This document shows positions 44,407-55,987 of a stretch of DNA of 64,000 nt, piece after piece. Origin of the DNA: Passalora sequoiae (lineage: Eukaryota; Ascomycota; Dothideomycetes; Mycosphaerellales; Mycosphaerellaceae); NCBI GenBank assembly GCA_013248845.1, contig WSQC01000023.1, positions 434,001 to 498,000 on the forward strand. Reading direction: 5' to 3'. The first letter of the stretch is position 1, and every line of letters starts with the position of its first letter. Under the pieces are notes generated by a model that worked only from the letters and a program-made list of their open reading frames with translations, was not told the DNA's origin and did no database searches. The position numbers and the translations under genes are program-made.

Positions 44407-46980
44407 CTACTGACCTCCCATACTGCCACCCAGCGCACTTTGAGCGCTCACCTCCGGGTAGAAGAAGGCTACAAGCGCGATAATGACATATGCTGCAATC
44501 AGCAAACTGCCCTCGAGGTAATTGCTTCGTCCGTCCAGAACCAGGAAATTGACCACGAAAGCCGTTACAAACAAACTGATAGTCTCGAACAAATTAAAGT
44601 AAAGACTCATATTCGTATCCAAGATCCAGCCCAGCAAAACAACGACGGGTGTGACGAACAGTGCGATTTGAATACTGGAGCCAACCGCAACGCCAATGGC
44701 CAGGTCCATTTTGTTCTTCGTGGCGACAGTAACGGCGGTAACGTGCTCTGCTGCGTTACCAACGATGGGCAAAATGATCAGACCGATGAATGCCTCGCCA
44801 ACCGCGGAGCTGTTACTAATCATATTGGGGATGGCATCGACCATGAACTCGGCGCACACAGCCACCAGAGCAGTACTGCACAAAAGCAGGACCACAGCTG
44901 CTGTTTTGGACATATCAGGTTGTTCAGTCTCCTCTTCCTCCAAGGTAGGTGCCGGCTGGTTGCCAGCACGAACGCGGTATTGCTGGTGCTGATATGGTGG
45001 TAGGGGATCCTTGCGAACATAGGCGGTCCGAGGTGTTGGTGTGATCTCGCGAGTCAGCTGTCGTTCCGGCAGTGAGATGGTTTGGCGAAGGTTACCCGCT
45101 GAAGCCGAGCGCACAATGGCCGGACGCTGCGTAGACAATGTTTGCGGACGTGGTTGCACGAAAACATTGTTTGAGAGCACAGACGGGAATGCAGGCCGGA
45201 CACGGGAAGACATGCCGCGCATGTTAAACGCGGGCTTAGGCGGCTGGCTGGCAATCGGCGGACTGGGCACGACTTCGATATCATCGGCGAATCCGACCTT
45301 GAGCTGTCCATCGAGCGGAGCGATAGGAGGTACGTCTTCGATAGGCAGAGTCTCCTTTTCCGCCCTTTCCTTGTCGCGCTTGTGACGATGCTTCTTATCC
45401 TTCTTCTTGTGATGCTTCTTGCGATGCTTTGGCTGATCGATCGATTTCTCAGCGTCTACATCGTGGCTGTTATGACGCTTGGCCCAGTCGAAGATGCGGC
45501 TGACACCGTTATCCTCCCCATCAGCTTCCGCATCGTCTCTGTCCTCAGCACTGACGATCCCTGTTAGAGCAGATCCGCGGCGTGATGGCCCGTTGGCGTG
45601 GGCAGGAGTTTCTAGGTACTCCTGGCGCTCTTGTGTTGACGGCGAGCTGAGCACAGATGGGACTTTCGATTGTGTACGAGTACTACTAGTACTGCCACTC
45701 GACTTGCGACGCATTCGGTGCTTCAGCATGCGCTTCATTTTTCTGGTAGTCGTAGCGACTGAGCCGGAGCCAGACGTATCCGAATCGCTGCTGCTAGAGC
45801 TACTGCTGTCGCTGGATGAAGATGAATCCATGATGTCGTGAAGGAAGCCGGGGTGCGATTCCTCGTCGATGATATGTTGAGGTGTGCTTTCGTACATGTA
45901 CGCATGAGATTTGAGCTGGAACAGGAGATAGAGTACGTATATGACGAGCAGAATAATACTGGTACCACGGCTGACCTTCAGAACGCTGCGATCAGCCAGG
46001 GCGACGGCTCCATCGTTGAAGGAGGCGTGGAACGCAGTCTGGTAACACGTTAGTATGCATACCGCGCTCCAGATTTGTAGGATACTTGCCGGCAGGAGCA
46101 GACTCATGACGCTCAAGCTGAGTAGACAAGCACTCATCTGTGTGACCGTGCTGTTATAGACCTGCTCTTGGAAGCGTAGGCCGCCGAAGAGAAAGGCCAT
46201 TCCCAGGATCAGCAGCAAGTTGGCCAAGATGGAGCCGAGTAGAGACGCCTGCACGATGCGGATTTCGTTCTTGACAAGTGCAATGATAAAGATGATGAGC
46301 TCGACAGCATTTCCAAAGGAGACGTTGAGAAGAGCTCCCAGAGTATCTCCCATCCTGCTAGCCACGCTTTCTGTGGCATGACTGAGCAGTCCGGCGAGCG
46401 GCACAATAGCAACTGCATTGATGGCGAAGACAGCAGCAGGGCTGAGATGAGCAGCTTCTGCAGCAATTCCAGCGGGAACAGCAAGAAGAAGCAGGTTGAC
46501 CCAACTGTGGCAGATGGCATTCTTGAAATGCACACCGAAACGCTTACAACCATTCTTGATGCGTGTAGTGATAGGTGGTTTGTCTTTCCGCTCGCCAGCA
46601 TTGTCTATGGCGGTATCTCCATTGCCCGCATCTTCGGACTTATCCGGAGGTGCTGGTGAAGACGCAGACTGGGATGTTGGCTCTTCAATGTCGTGATGTG
46701 TGGATTTCTCAGCGTTACCGCCGATGTCTGTGGCTCCATCTCTTCCATATTCGGCGCCGATGTTGGTCGCGTTTCTGAGACCTGAGGCGCGTGGGGGCAG
46801 GCCACCGCGCCCATTGCCATTGCTCAAGCCGCCAGTTTCGGTAGACTTGCCCTTCTTGGCTAGGTTATGTGTTGGAAGGATACCTCCGTTGCTCTCGACG
46901 GTTGGTAGGCTGCGTTGGCTGGCAGTTCGAAGTGCCTCGCTACGGTAACGGTCTAAATGAAGGTCAGAAAAGTTTCCCAT
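44407..46980 (-). CDS. CAX-family Ca2+/H+ antiporter with very long cytosolic loop, 840 aa
   Basis: Exons 46980-46090 and 46038-44407. The 51-nt intron between them has a GC donor (GCAAGT), branch TACTAAC and acceptor ACCAG; splicing creates the conserved LLLPTAFHASF. CAX proteins use the proton gradient to load Ca2+ into the vacuole. The alpha-1 signature SFGNAVELII is near residues 221-230 and the alpha-2 signature PIVGNAAEHVTAVTVATKNK near residue 720, with about eleven hydrophobic helices. Between the halves is a hydrophilic loop of about 300 residues holding a poly-Ser/Asp run (MDSSSSSDSSSSSSSDSD) and a Lys/His run (KHRKKHHKKKDKKHRHKRDK). Typical Vcx1 proteins are about 400 aa, so this one is roughly twice as long. 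An acceptor-like TTCATTTAG just inside the ORF suggests an alternative 5' exon. Confidence 0.9.
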   Translation of the reverse strand: MGNFSDLHLDRYRSEALRTASQRSLPTVESNGGILPTHNLAKKGKSTETGGLSNGNGRGGLPPRASGLRNATNIGAEYGRDGATDIGGNAEKSTHHDIEEPTSQSASSPAPPDKSEDAGNGDTAIDNAGERKDKPPITTRIKNGCKRFGVHFKNAICHSWVNLLLLAVPAGIAAEAAHLSPAAVFAINAVAIVPLAGLLSHATESVASRMGDTLGALLNVSFGNAVELIIFIIALVKNEIRIVQASLLGSILANLLLILGMAFLFGGLRFQEQVYNSTVTQMSACLLSLSVMSLLLPASILQIWSAVCILTCYQTAFHASFNDGAVALADRSVLKVSRGTSIILLVIYVLYLLFQLKSHAYMYESTPQHIIDEESHPGFLHDIMDSSSSSDSSSSSSSDSDTSGSGSVATTTRKMKRMLKHRMRRKSSGSTSSTRTQSKVPSVLSSPSTQERQEYLETPAHANGPSRRGSALTGIVSAEDRDDAEADGEDNGVSRIFDWAKRHNSHDVDAEKSIDQPKHRKKHHKKKDKKHRHKRDKERAEKETLPIEDVPPIAPLDGQLKVGFADDIEVVPSPPIASQPPKPAFNMRGMSSRVRPAFPSVLSNNVFVQPRPQTLSTQRPAIVRSASAGNLRQTISLPERQLTREITPTPRTAYVRKDPLPPYQHQQYRVRAGNQPAPTLEEEETEQPDMSKTAAVVLLLCSTALVAVCAEFMVDAIPNMISNSSAVGEAFIGLIILPIVGNAAEHVTAVTVATKNKMDLAIGVAVGSSIQIALFVTPVVVLLGWILDTNMSLYFNLFETISLFVTAFVVNFLVLDGRSNYLEGSLLIAAYVIIALVAFFYPEVSAQSALGGSMGGQ

Positions 46981-49527
46981 TCGCGAGCAGCAGCCTCGGT
47001 ATCGAAGGCAGAGGTTGATGAGAAGAGAAAGAGAGAGAGAGAGAGTCGAAGGCGAGCGGAAGGCGGATTACAAGGTGTACCGTGTGATGCGTGGGGCACG
47101 CTTTCTGGGCGTCGACTAGGAAGGACGAGGATTTCCGGGGTAAGACGAGTAAGGCACTCACACATATCAGTCTCGCACGTGCTGTGATCCGAGTGCGCTG
47201 CCAGGCAGCTTTTGCGCGAAACAAAGGTGAAAGTATGTGGATGGAGGAAGGGAGGAAGATAGCGAGGCTTTGTTTGTGTCGATGCTTCTACGCTTGTATG
47301 CTCCTAGGCGCCTCTTTCATCAAGGAACTTGAACTTCCCAGGTGGAGAACGAGCAGCCGCACTGTGGCGTCACCATGCAACACACTAAAACATCGCCGGG
47401 CCCAATTCGGCATTCGCCAGATGTTCCAAGCCAGGAACGAGATCATCATCGTAGACACCACCTGCATGTTCAGAAGGATGAGGCGCAATGTGCCGGCCCA
47501 ATGGAGAATTTCCATGTCTTCCGCAGTATGCACACAGCGCGATCAACGGTCAAAGGCCAGTCGGACGACTACACGCGTCCACAATCATCGTCGGCTGCAT
47601 ACTCATGACACTCCCACATGTCCTTGTCCTTGCCTGCCAAGCTGTCGGATCTCGTAGCTCTGAACCCTGATCCTCCTAGTGATAAGAGCCGGTAGATCAC
47701 GCTACTCTCCGCGATTGCTCTTTGGTCGGTGAACGCTACAGTACAACAAGACAAGCCACGGTGAAGTACATTCGTAAGCATGATGATGAGCTGTAGATGA
47801 GGAGAAAAGCGCTATCGCTCTTCAGCAGCCGCGGCATTCGTCGACAGCCTCTTCGGTAGCTCGACACGCTATCACCATATCAGTAGCAGAGCACGAGAGC
47901 ACTACTCCCACGGAATTTGGTTGACCTTTTGTGGCTGTGCATCATAGGGTCCACCTGCATCACTCGCGCCACAACATCCGAGTCATTCCAGACTGTAGAC
48001 ACGACGAAGGCAATAATGCCATACCTGCAACAAGCGCTGTCATAGATGTGATGACGAGAGAGCTCAGATGATTATGCTCACAGCTCCGAACCCTTTCGTC
48101 TGGCGTACACCTACGATCACAGACATTATTGCCCTATTTGCTTATCGAAGCCATGGTCAGCTGTCAACTTTATTGTTGTCGATCGCCTGCAAGTCCTCCT
48201 CGGAGTAGCTCTACACATACCAGATTACCACGCCACGGTAAGCAAGAAAGTCAAGCTTCAGACAAACTTCCCACTTCGCAGAAGTCTGTGTGCAAATACA
48301 GTGAGATGAGCTTCACTGCTGAAATCAAGCACCCCAAGCCTTGGGCCAAGCTCACGCAATCACGCACATCACAAAGTCAAACGATCAGGACGGCCGATGG
48401 CATCATCCGAGCTATATCGTGCCTCACTGACGCGTCCTATCTGTGACAAGATGATGCGAAACACTTTGTGTGTATGCCGAGAAGTGTGATTTGGCATTCC
48501 GCAGCCCGATGTGCCATGGTCCACGATTCTTCCGAAGATATTGTCGTGGCCGGGTCGAACATTACTCTGCCTTCTCCAGTCATCGGCCTCGCTTTTTTCC
48601 CTGTTCGTCACAGTTTTATGATCGCGTAGCCGAAAACTGTGCTTCTTCGTCCGCTTTCAGACACGGACGTGGACTGAATAAGCAATCAGCAATACTGGTA
48701 CTCCTCGGGTTGATCTCAAGCAGCACGATACATGTAAGGATGCGCACGTGCGGCTCCTTCCATCGTCTTAAGGTCCAACAGAGTAGGTGGAAGGTGCTAC
48801 GCGTCGAAGCGGACTGCCCTTTGTAAGGTTCCTGGCAAGAGTGATGATTCGCTCTCTTTCAATCATTTCGAAGTATCAAGCCATCAAACACAGCTACACG
48901 CAACAGCAACACCGCTCTCACTCATAAAGCATAACTACGGATCGTCAGCCATGCTCCCTATCTTCGTTCGAGTCCCGTGAAGGCAAAATCAGCAGGACAT
49001 CGGAGTGTCATGCATGAGGTTGCCAGCAGGGTCCCGTGAATCATGAGACTTTCAACGTAGGTTCAATTTCGCGACGACTCCCGTACCGTGCCTTCGTTAC
49101 AGTAAATTTCGCGTGCTTGAACGAAGCTGCTGAATCGCCTCGTGACAGACGTGCTTTACTCCCTCGCTATGGAACCCAGGGCGAAAGGTCAACCGCTTGA
49201 AACGTGGCGGAAAATGGCCGTAGTCTTTCGGCACTTGACGTGTCGGTTCTTTGAAATTGAGAGCACGTTGTGACTATCGAAAATAGCTTCTGCAACGCAC
49301 ATGATCCACTGATAAAGGCACATTAGAAGCAATAGAGATTAATCTCATCTACCAATATTGACCTAATCAATGCACCCCCCAAGACCAAACTGTCAAGTCC
49401 AAGAGCAGCCACGGCCGGCTAGCTGCGATGAGTCGAATGCTCAAACAAGATCCTCAGCCAGGCGACCGGTGAGTCAGGCCAGTTGCGCTAACCATCTACG
49501 TCGGATCGCCTTCCCTATAGTAGCGTG
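46981..49527. other. Gene-poor spacer upstream of the CAX gene
   Basis: The first 250 bases form the CAX leader, with a GA dinucleotide run at about 47029-47045. Beyond that no frame is convincing on either strand. The phrase GTCCCGTGA recurs near 48974 and 49031; I see no larger repeat. Confidence 0.35.
47029..47045 (+). repeat. (GA)n microsatellite in the CAX 5' leader
   Basis: Uninterrupted GA run, CT on the sense strand of the gene, as in many fungal pyrimidine-rich leaders. Confidence 0.7.
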
Positions 49528-49686
49528 CTACGCCTGAATCGACGAGGTAGCGAGAACGCCTCCCATTGCCGTCGTGTCGACTACGTAAGCCCCGTTCGCA
49601 GGCTTCACCGTCTCAGTGACCGTATACATGACCGTCCGCGTCCGCGTCGCTTGCGTAGTGCCTGCCTGGAGCGCTTTCGACGAAGC
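49528..49686 (-). other. Open in-frame extension beyond the stop of the secreted protein
   Basis: After the TAA at 49687-49689 the same frame stays open for 52 codons to TAG. It reads like a cell-wall-protein tail (TRTVMYTVTETVKPANGAY, then VVDTTAMGGVLATSSIQA). The TAA overlaps a perfect donor GTAAGC, but no acceptor in range restores this frame. Confidence 0.5.
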
Positions 49687-51276
49687 TTACGCAGCCATTC
49701 CTTGATGGATGTGTTTCTTTACAACTTTGGCCATGCGCCAGGATGAGTCGAAGAGGAGAACGGTAGTCTCGTGGAGGCTGAAGAAGGCATCTTTGTACTC
49801 GTCAGACCAGAAGTCGCCGACCAGGTGCGCGAGTTTAATTCGGTCCAAGTCGACGTCGCTGCTCGTGGGTGCTCTTCGCTCGTGCTCGTGCTGGTCCGAT
49901 GGAACCGCCTCGCTCACGGGGCCGGTCTCAGGAAGCCAAGTGAGGCTGTTGACATCACTCAGGTCACGTTTCATTATAGGAAAATCGGGTGAGATGAATT
50001 CGAGGCCGTGTCTCTTGATCATTTTGTTAATATGGTTCCAGTTGGAGCCAATCTTATAGTGTAAGTCTTGGACACGCTTCTTGCACTCGTCGAAAGCGGT
50101 CTTGTCTTTATCAGCCCTCTCTAGTTGACAACCTTCCTTGCACGCTTCCGCGGCTTCATCCGTTTCTCTTTTGGGAATCCGTTGATCACTCGCAGCCGTG
50201 TTGAGATTCTGTGCTGGAGGCTTAACCGGCAGCGCGCTAGGCATACCAGTAGGCTTACTCATACCGTCCAGATTCATTGCTACTCCTACGTCATATTCAA
50301 TTTGCAACAGTCGATCCGCTGAGCTTCGCTCAACGGCCCACAGGCCTTGCTCCACGTGTTCGCACTTATTCTTCGCTCGTTCTGCATCGGTGGCATAATT
50401 CCGTCCATCATTTCCTCTGCGAACGAGCTTCGTGATTGGCGCCTTATCGGTGAGCCTATTCTCAATCGCCGAATGCACCATCTCCTCGGCACGCTTCGTC
50501 ATCGTGGATGTGTCATCTAGACTCTGCTCGGCTCTCTTATAACCCGGTGTAATGTCGAACGAAGCGCAGGTTGACGCATCGTTCGCGGCAGTTGTGATGA
50601 GATTTTGGAGGTGATCAAGACGTGTCTTATCCATGCCGATCCTGGTCTCTCTGTAGTGGACTCCCTCGTCACACCACTCATTGTAGTCGCAGAACTTGGT
50701 CTTCGAGCTCGAATACTGCGGATTGCAGGCTTTGGCAAGGCTCGAGTTCGCAGGGAGACTGCTGTTGAAGCAGTCCGTGAAGTCTGGCAACGGCGACGAG
50801 TTGGGAATTGTAGAGTTGGCTGAGGTCGGCGACTTGACCGACCTTGTCGAGATGCGTGTGAAGTTGCGTGCCCGTGTAAGGTCATCACGACGCCGCCTGA
50901 GAGGATGAAGCTCGAACCACTGTGATTCTTCTGACAGTCGGCCGCAGTGATGCATATTCGCACGCGTTGTATTGAACACAATCATTCGCGCTTCCCAGAA
51001 GATCAACATGTCCTGCAACTCCTGCCACTCCGCGGACACTTCTTGTGCGTGGTCGGCACAGACTCTATACTTCTTCTCGCAGTCTTTCTCTCTCTGAATG
51101 TGATTCCTGCGTAGCAATGCACCGTGGTCCTCGTCCAGAGTCGCGCGCGTGGTCTCCGGACGCGGTGCACTTGCTCTGTACGGAACGTGAGAATCTTCTG
51201 CCATTGGTAACACGACGGCCACGGTGCAAATCGAGACATGCAGCAGTAGGTACAGTACCCACGATCTGATCTCCAT
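49687..51276 (-). CDS. Secreted protein of unknown function with kexin sites, 529 aa
   Basis: Single exon from ATG. Signal peptide SWVLYLLLHVSICTVAVVL is followed by a polar, helical protein with about ten cysteines (DCEKKYRVC, HHCGR, DCFNS, AC, FCDYNEWC, STC, KCEHVE, ACKEGCQLE, ECKKR) and six Asn-X-Ser/Thr sites. Dibasic sites (LRRR, RKRE-like PKRE, MKRD, TKRAEE, VRRG, ERRAP) recur through the chain, suggesting kexin processing in the secretory pathway. No named domain. The annotated stop is followed by a protein-like open frame (separate entry). Next to it, divergently, lies the other large secreted gene at 52420. Confidence 0.72.
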   Translation of the reverse strand: MEIRSWVLYLLLHVSICTVAVVLPMAEDSHVPYRASAPRPETTRATLDEDHGALLRRNHIQREKDCEKKYRVCADHAQEVSAEWQELQDMLIFWEARMIVFNTTRANMHHCGRLSEESQWFELHPLRRRRDDLTRARNFTRISTRSVKSPTSANSTIPNSSPLPDFTDCFNSSLPANSSLAKACNPQYSSSKTKFCDYNEWCDEGVHYRETRIGMDKTRLDHLQNLITTAANDASTCASFDITPGYKRAEQSLDDTSTMTKRAEEMVHSAIENRLTDKAPITKLVRRGNDGRNYATDAERAKNKCEHVEQGLWAVERSSADRLLQIEYDVGVAMNLDGMSKPTGMPSALPVKPPAQNLNTAASDQRIPKRETDEAAEACKEGCQLERADKDKTAFDECKKRVQDLHYKIGSNWNHINKMIKRHGLEFISPDFPIMKRDLSDVNSLTWLPETGPVSEAVPSDQHEHERRAPTSSDVDLDRIKLAHLVGDFWSDEYKDAFFSLHETTVLLFDSSWRMAKVVKKHIHQGMAA

Positions 51277-52419
51277 CTTGTAGTTACGTGTCAGTCGTCG
51301 AGCATTGGAGGCTCAGCGAGAACAGCAGACAGGAACCGATGGCGACTTATGGGAGGCACATAATTTATATGCTCATGTATGCATCAGAGAATACATGTCA
51401 GCCAGTACGTCGCACCTTGCCTCCAACAGCAGCTCGAACCTGTTTGGCTCGCCTTGGATATGGTCCAGCACGCGACCTCAACCGGCCATGCGCGGAAGCT
51501 TCCGGATGTCATTCGACATGATAAAGTCTGGTAAAGACGATGGCTCGGATGGGCAGGAGGCTCAATAAAGCTTTAGGTTTCGAAGTGTCTCCTCACGAAC
51601 GAGGCATGTAACCAATGTTGAGAGCATTCGGTCAGCAATCAGCTTCTGTGATGTTCTTATCAGTGCAGCCTGCAACAGCTCTTTCCACGATGGAATCATA
51701 CTGATGTAGTGCTACCCGCTAAAGAAGGTGTTTTGGAAGTGACGACCTCGGGAGCTACCGAAGTTCCCCTTTATCGCCGGCCCGCTCGGCATCTCCGCCC
51801 GGGACAAGGATCAAGCTTGCTCCAGGTCACGTGCGGACTCAACCAATCTCGAAGTCTGTCCTAGACTACTACTCCACCTAGTACATGTCGGTATGCTTGT
51901 CTCGCCACCATCAGTACCGTGGAGAGTCTGGCATAATTATGGCAACACATCCATACGGCATCAACATGCGTACCACATCAGTGCACTTGTGCGGTCCTTG
52001 GGCAACGACGTCGTTCACACATCTTGACCGCACATGCAATCGATCCACTCTCACTGGCTTCCCACTGCCTGGCTCTCGATCGCACGTCGCGTATCAGCCT
52101 TTCCAAGTCTCTTGGTCAGACAGGTAGGTGGCTGTCGGTCCCAGGTAGGCGGGCATTGTGGCTCTATTCGATCACTGCATCCGCGTTGTACCGTTATCAC
52201 GAACATGCATTTTGCTTCAGCGTTGAGGACTGGGAAGAACTACTCAAAGCTAACGGCAGATGACGACCGACGACGATGCTTGCGCAGAGAGAAGCGGAGG
52301 TTGGAACGGCATACGAGGTCGATTGCGCTCCCCTTCTCGAGGTACTCTGACTGCCCTCTCGCCCGCCCAAGACCATCTGCATTCTTTCGAGAAACTTTTT
52401 GCACTTGTAGAGGCACGCG
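51277..52419. other. Divergent intergenic region between two secreted-protein genes
   Basis: Should hold both promoters. No supported coding sequence. Confidence 0.4.
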
Positions 52420-55400
52420 ATGAGCACGATGCGTGGTCTCGCGGTCTTGCTGCTGACCACCATATTGTACCACCGCGGAAACTCGCTCAAGATGCCACAT
52501 GATCATGGAGAATCGGTGCCTGTGACGATACGCCCCATCGTTGCGACCGGCCAGTCGCACATCTACCTGGAGCAATCATTCGCTCCACGGTTGAACTTGA
52601 CATATTGCACAGTCTATACAGACGGAGGTAAGACTCCCTGACGCTCTACATTATGGTCGGCTAAAATTCTCGGCAGATCCTGACCAGCTTGATTGCATAA
52701 CCGTCTTTCACGAAGCATACGCCTACATCGACCTCGAACAGTATGAACCACTCCTCGTTAATCAGCGAGTGCTTTGCGACGAGAGGGCGGTGATGAACCT
52801 AGAGACCAATGTTGTTCTTCTCTTCAAAGACCTGCAGGCCATGCGTCTTGCACATGCGCAATGGGGCCCTGGCGGGGACCTCATCTTCGTTCTTGAGGAT
52901 CCACATTGCTTTCAAAGTTCCGGTGATCGCTCTTTCTACTCGTCAGTCTCCTAAATACTGGTAGTTATACTCGTGCTTACACCTTCAGCTCACGACACAT
53001 CACCTGGGACTTTCTCAACAGGAAAGCTACAATTCAAGCCTTGCCGCTTCAAGCTCGAATGGGCTCCAAGTCCGAGTTTGCACATAGGCTCACGAGGGGC
53101 ACATTGTCTCTTTCTGATCTTGTTTCCACTGGCTATGCTCCATTTGTGCGTCCTGGGTTTGACCTTGAGACTGGTATGTCAGCCTTCGGGAAGAGGATGG
53201 ATTTATCACTGACGAGTTTCAGACGGCAATCATGAAATCATGACACGACAAGCATCTGGTAACGCCAACACAGATGCTCTTCAGTGGCAGTGTATAGACG
53301 GTCACCTGATGAAGGGGACCGGTTCTGCGGGCAAAGACTGGACACCCTGCGCCACAGGAGATTACTTCGACGTCGACCTCAGCACTGGCGCCAAGGTGAT
53401 CCTTTCCGGCTTGATCGGTGCCATCTTCAGCATGGCCTGGGCACCACTCGTGGCGGCAGTGAGCTTGTTCACCATGCCTACTAGCATCGACTTTCAGGCC
53501 AGCTTGCACCACGACTACAGCGACATGAACAAGCAGTTTCCGCTGGCTATGTTTGACAAGTGCGTAGCACACTACATGATAAGATTTCACGTCTATAATC
53601 CTGCTGATAGCGTTCCAGAAACGATGAGTCCGGTAAGCATATCAGAATTCCACACTTGACCTTGAAGTGTCCGGGGTGTCACGTAATTGGCAAATTCAAG
53701 GGCGGCTTGCGGTTGGAATTTGATCTCTTGGGAAAGGCGCACAAGGGCCCTGAGATATGCAAAAATAACAATAAGGAGATGTACGATCCAAAGAAGCGTA
53801 ATCTGATTGCGGAGTCTAAGCTTGATGATGAAATGGTGATAGTAACTCTGGTCGATGACAGTCTTCAGGCCTGCATACTGACGTTATATCACAGTGGTAT
53901 GAGCTTGAGCGTTTGGCTTCACACTCGAACAGAAGCAGAACGGAAGCTTATGGATTAAGCGAGCGAAACACGCGGACTATACATCACGATCTACATTTCA
54001 AGCGTGGCGAGTGTGGCCCCGACCACTGGTTCTATCCGCACTGTGACCTGGCCGATGAGATGATGGACTATCATGTCTTATGCGACAAATATTTGGACAC
54101 GATCCTGAAGCATCCTGTGCAGATTGTTCTCAAGGCTGCAAGGTGTATACTATTGTCTGTGGGCGGGCATTCGGAATGCTGGGTGGAGTTTGTCGAGTCA
54201 GCTGAGAGGTTCGATGATTTCGAGGATTGGATCATGAAGACCGTTCTGCAGCACATCGTGAGTTCCAGATTCAATACGAGGCGAGCGTGACATCGGCATG
54301 ATCTCAGCGCCTCATTTTGGACATCGATATTGTGCCAGTGCTCACGAAAGTTTTGGCAGAAAGAAGCCAAGTTCTACTTTCGAGTGGAGGAGGCGATCGA
54401 TATTCACCTTCAACCACAAATGTTGATCAACATCACTGCGGGTGCTTGGTTTGACATTGACTTTGGTATTCAGAGCGCATTCGGTGCACCTCCAGTGTAT
54501 TCATGGGGCTGGTCTAGTCAGTTAGGCCCCTCTACGTCAAGTAAGTCGTCGAACCTTTGAAGGAGAGAGTGTGGCACTGATAAGCCCAGCTATCTATCAA
54601 CAGAAAGGGAATAAATTAAATAAGTTAGGGAAAGAGAACTCCAAGAAACAAAAAGGCTGGGGTAGTAAGGTTAGTGTTTCGCACGCCTAGTGAGCGACTT
54701 TGTGTCCATGCTGACCTGACCAGAACTTCGGTCTCGGGAAGATGGCGTGGGCACTACCCGCATGGCGACTTGAATTCACTATTTCGGCCTCCTTGAATGC
54801 TGCGGTAAATTTTCCAGGCTTCAAAGCTCAAGTGAGCCCCGGGAGCTTGGAAATCGATCTACTCCATCCGGCAGAAGATGTGGTCCAAAGCAACCTGGCC
54901 GTTGATTTGAAGTATCTTGAAGGCAACGTAGACATTGCCGATGACTTCAGTGTAGTGATTACTGCATCTACAGGTCCAGCCATCGATTTCCAATTGACAC
55001 CTCACGGTCTGGGTGATGAAAATGGTGACTGGCAACACAACTTTCTCTCGTCTCCGCTTGCTTTCGGCGGCATGTTTGTGAGTCTACGGAATCTTCGTTG
55101 CATCCCAAAGCTGATGGTATTATCTCAGGAGATGATACGTTTAGACTGGAAACTCGGTGGTGCACCAGGTGAGTTGCTTCTCGAATCATCAGACTCTACC
55201 CCAGACTGATCGGCTTGTAGCGAACGACCCAGAATGCCTCGAGGTGGAACCCGCTTGGCCGAAGAATGGCGGCAAGACCACGCTGATCTTCCGCACTGGC
55301 CTGAGGCTGTACGGGTCTCTATTTGGCGTACGCATTAGCACGGATTGGATCGGCAAGCTACAAGACGCAACCTACGCTACAGAAGGACTATATTTCTCTA

Positions 55401-55987
55401 TTCCAATATTCCGCCATTGCTTCGAGCTGCCCGAGGGTTCGGCTTTGGGGAAGGCTTTTTCCAATATGATCAACGTAATCTTGCATGGTCTGCAAAAACC
55501 AGTGACTGACAGCGTTGATCTACTCTCGCAAGCGATCAACGAGCTCAAAAATTATGCATACAAGCCTGGCATAGATCGTGGCTACAGGCCGAACAAGAAT
55601 GTGGACGTTGAACTTGACCTTAGAGATTACGAGCCTAACACCACAATGAATTATCAAGCTTTCATCCACAACCATGGACTTAAGGGGCACAGACCTGACT
55701 GGACGCCTCGAGCGATATTATATGATAAGAAGTGGTGCGAGACTACACTTTGGCTGGCGCGTATGACCGGTTCGGAGGAGGAGCCGTGTGACAAAATCAT
55801 ACACGCCGACCCGGGTTTCTGGAATGAGACGTTCAAACAGAATCAGATGAAGGGGTGGAATCAAATGCTCACTGATACAACCAATAGCCTTGTCCAAGCG
55901 AAGCCCCCGGGAAGCGACTCCACGGCGCAGAACGAACGCAAGCCATCGCCAGGAGAGAGTTGTTTGTTGGGAGGCGCATGCGCGTGA
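52420..55987 (+). CDS. Large secreted protein of unknown function in about 11 exons, ~998 aa
   Basis: Exons: 52420-52627, 52677-52941, 52989-53173, 53223-53632, 53701-53896, 53947-54257, 54360-54540, 54590-54669, 54724-55077, 55129-55168, 55221-55987. All phases join and the sum is 999 codons. Exons 4-7 are least sure: a 51-nt intron at 53560-53610 (GTGCGT...GATAG) is likely too, and acceptors at 53667 or 54307 are alternatives. Signal peptide MRGLAVLLLTTILYHRG. The N-terminal domain (VVLLFKDLQAMRLAHAQWGP, DLIFVLEDPHCFQ) recalls the beta-rich N-terminal region of large ascomycete secreted or GPI proteins (DUF7029-like; weak). The rest is beta-rich secreted sequence, with cysteines (LQWQCIDGH, WTPCATGD, HCFELPEG, KKWCETTLW). 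It ends GESCLLGGACA with no GPI signal or TM, so it is probably released. Confidence 0.65.

Noticed and set aside
48961..48978. GTTCGAGTCCC resembling a tRNA B box
   Set aside because: No A box at the right distance and no cloverleaf could be drawn.
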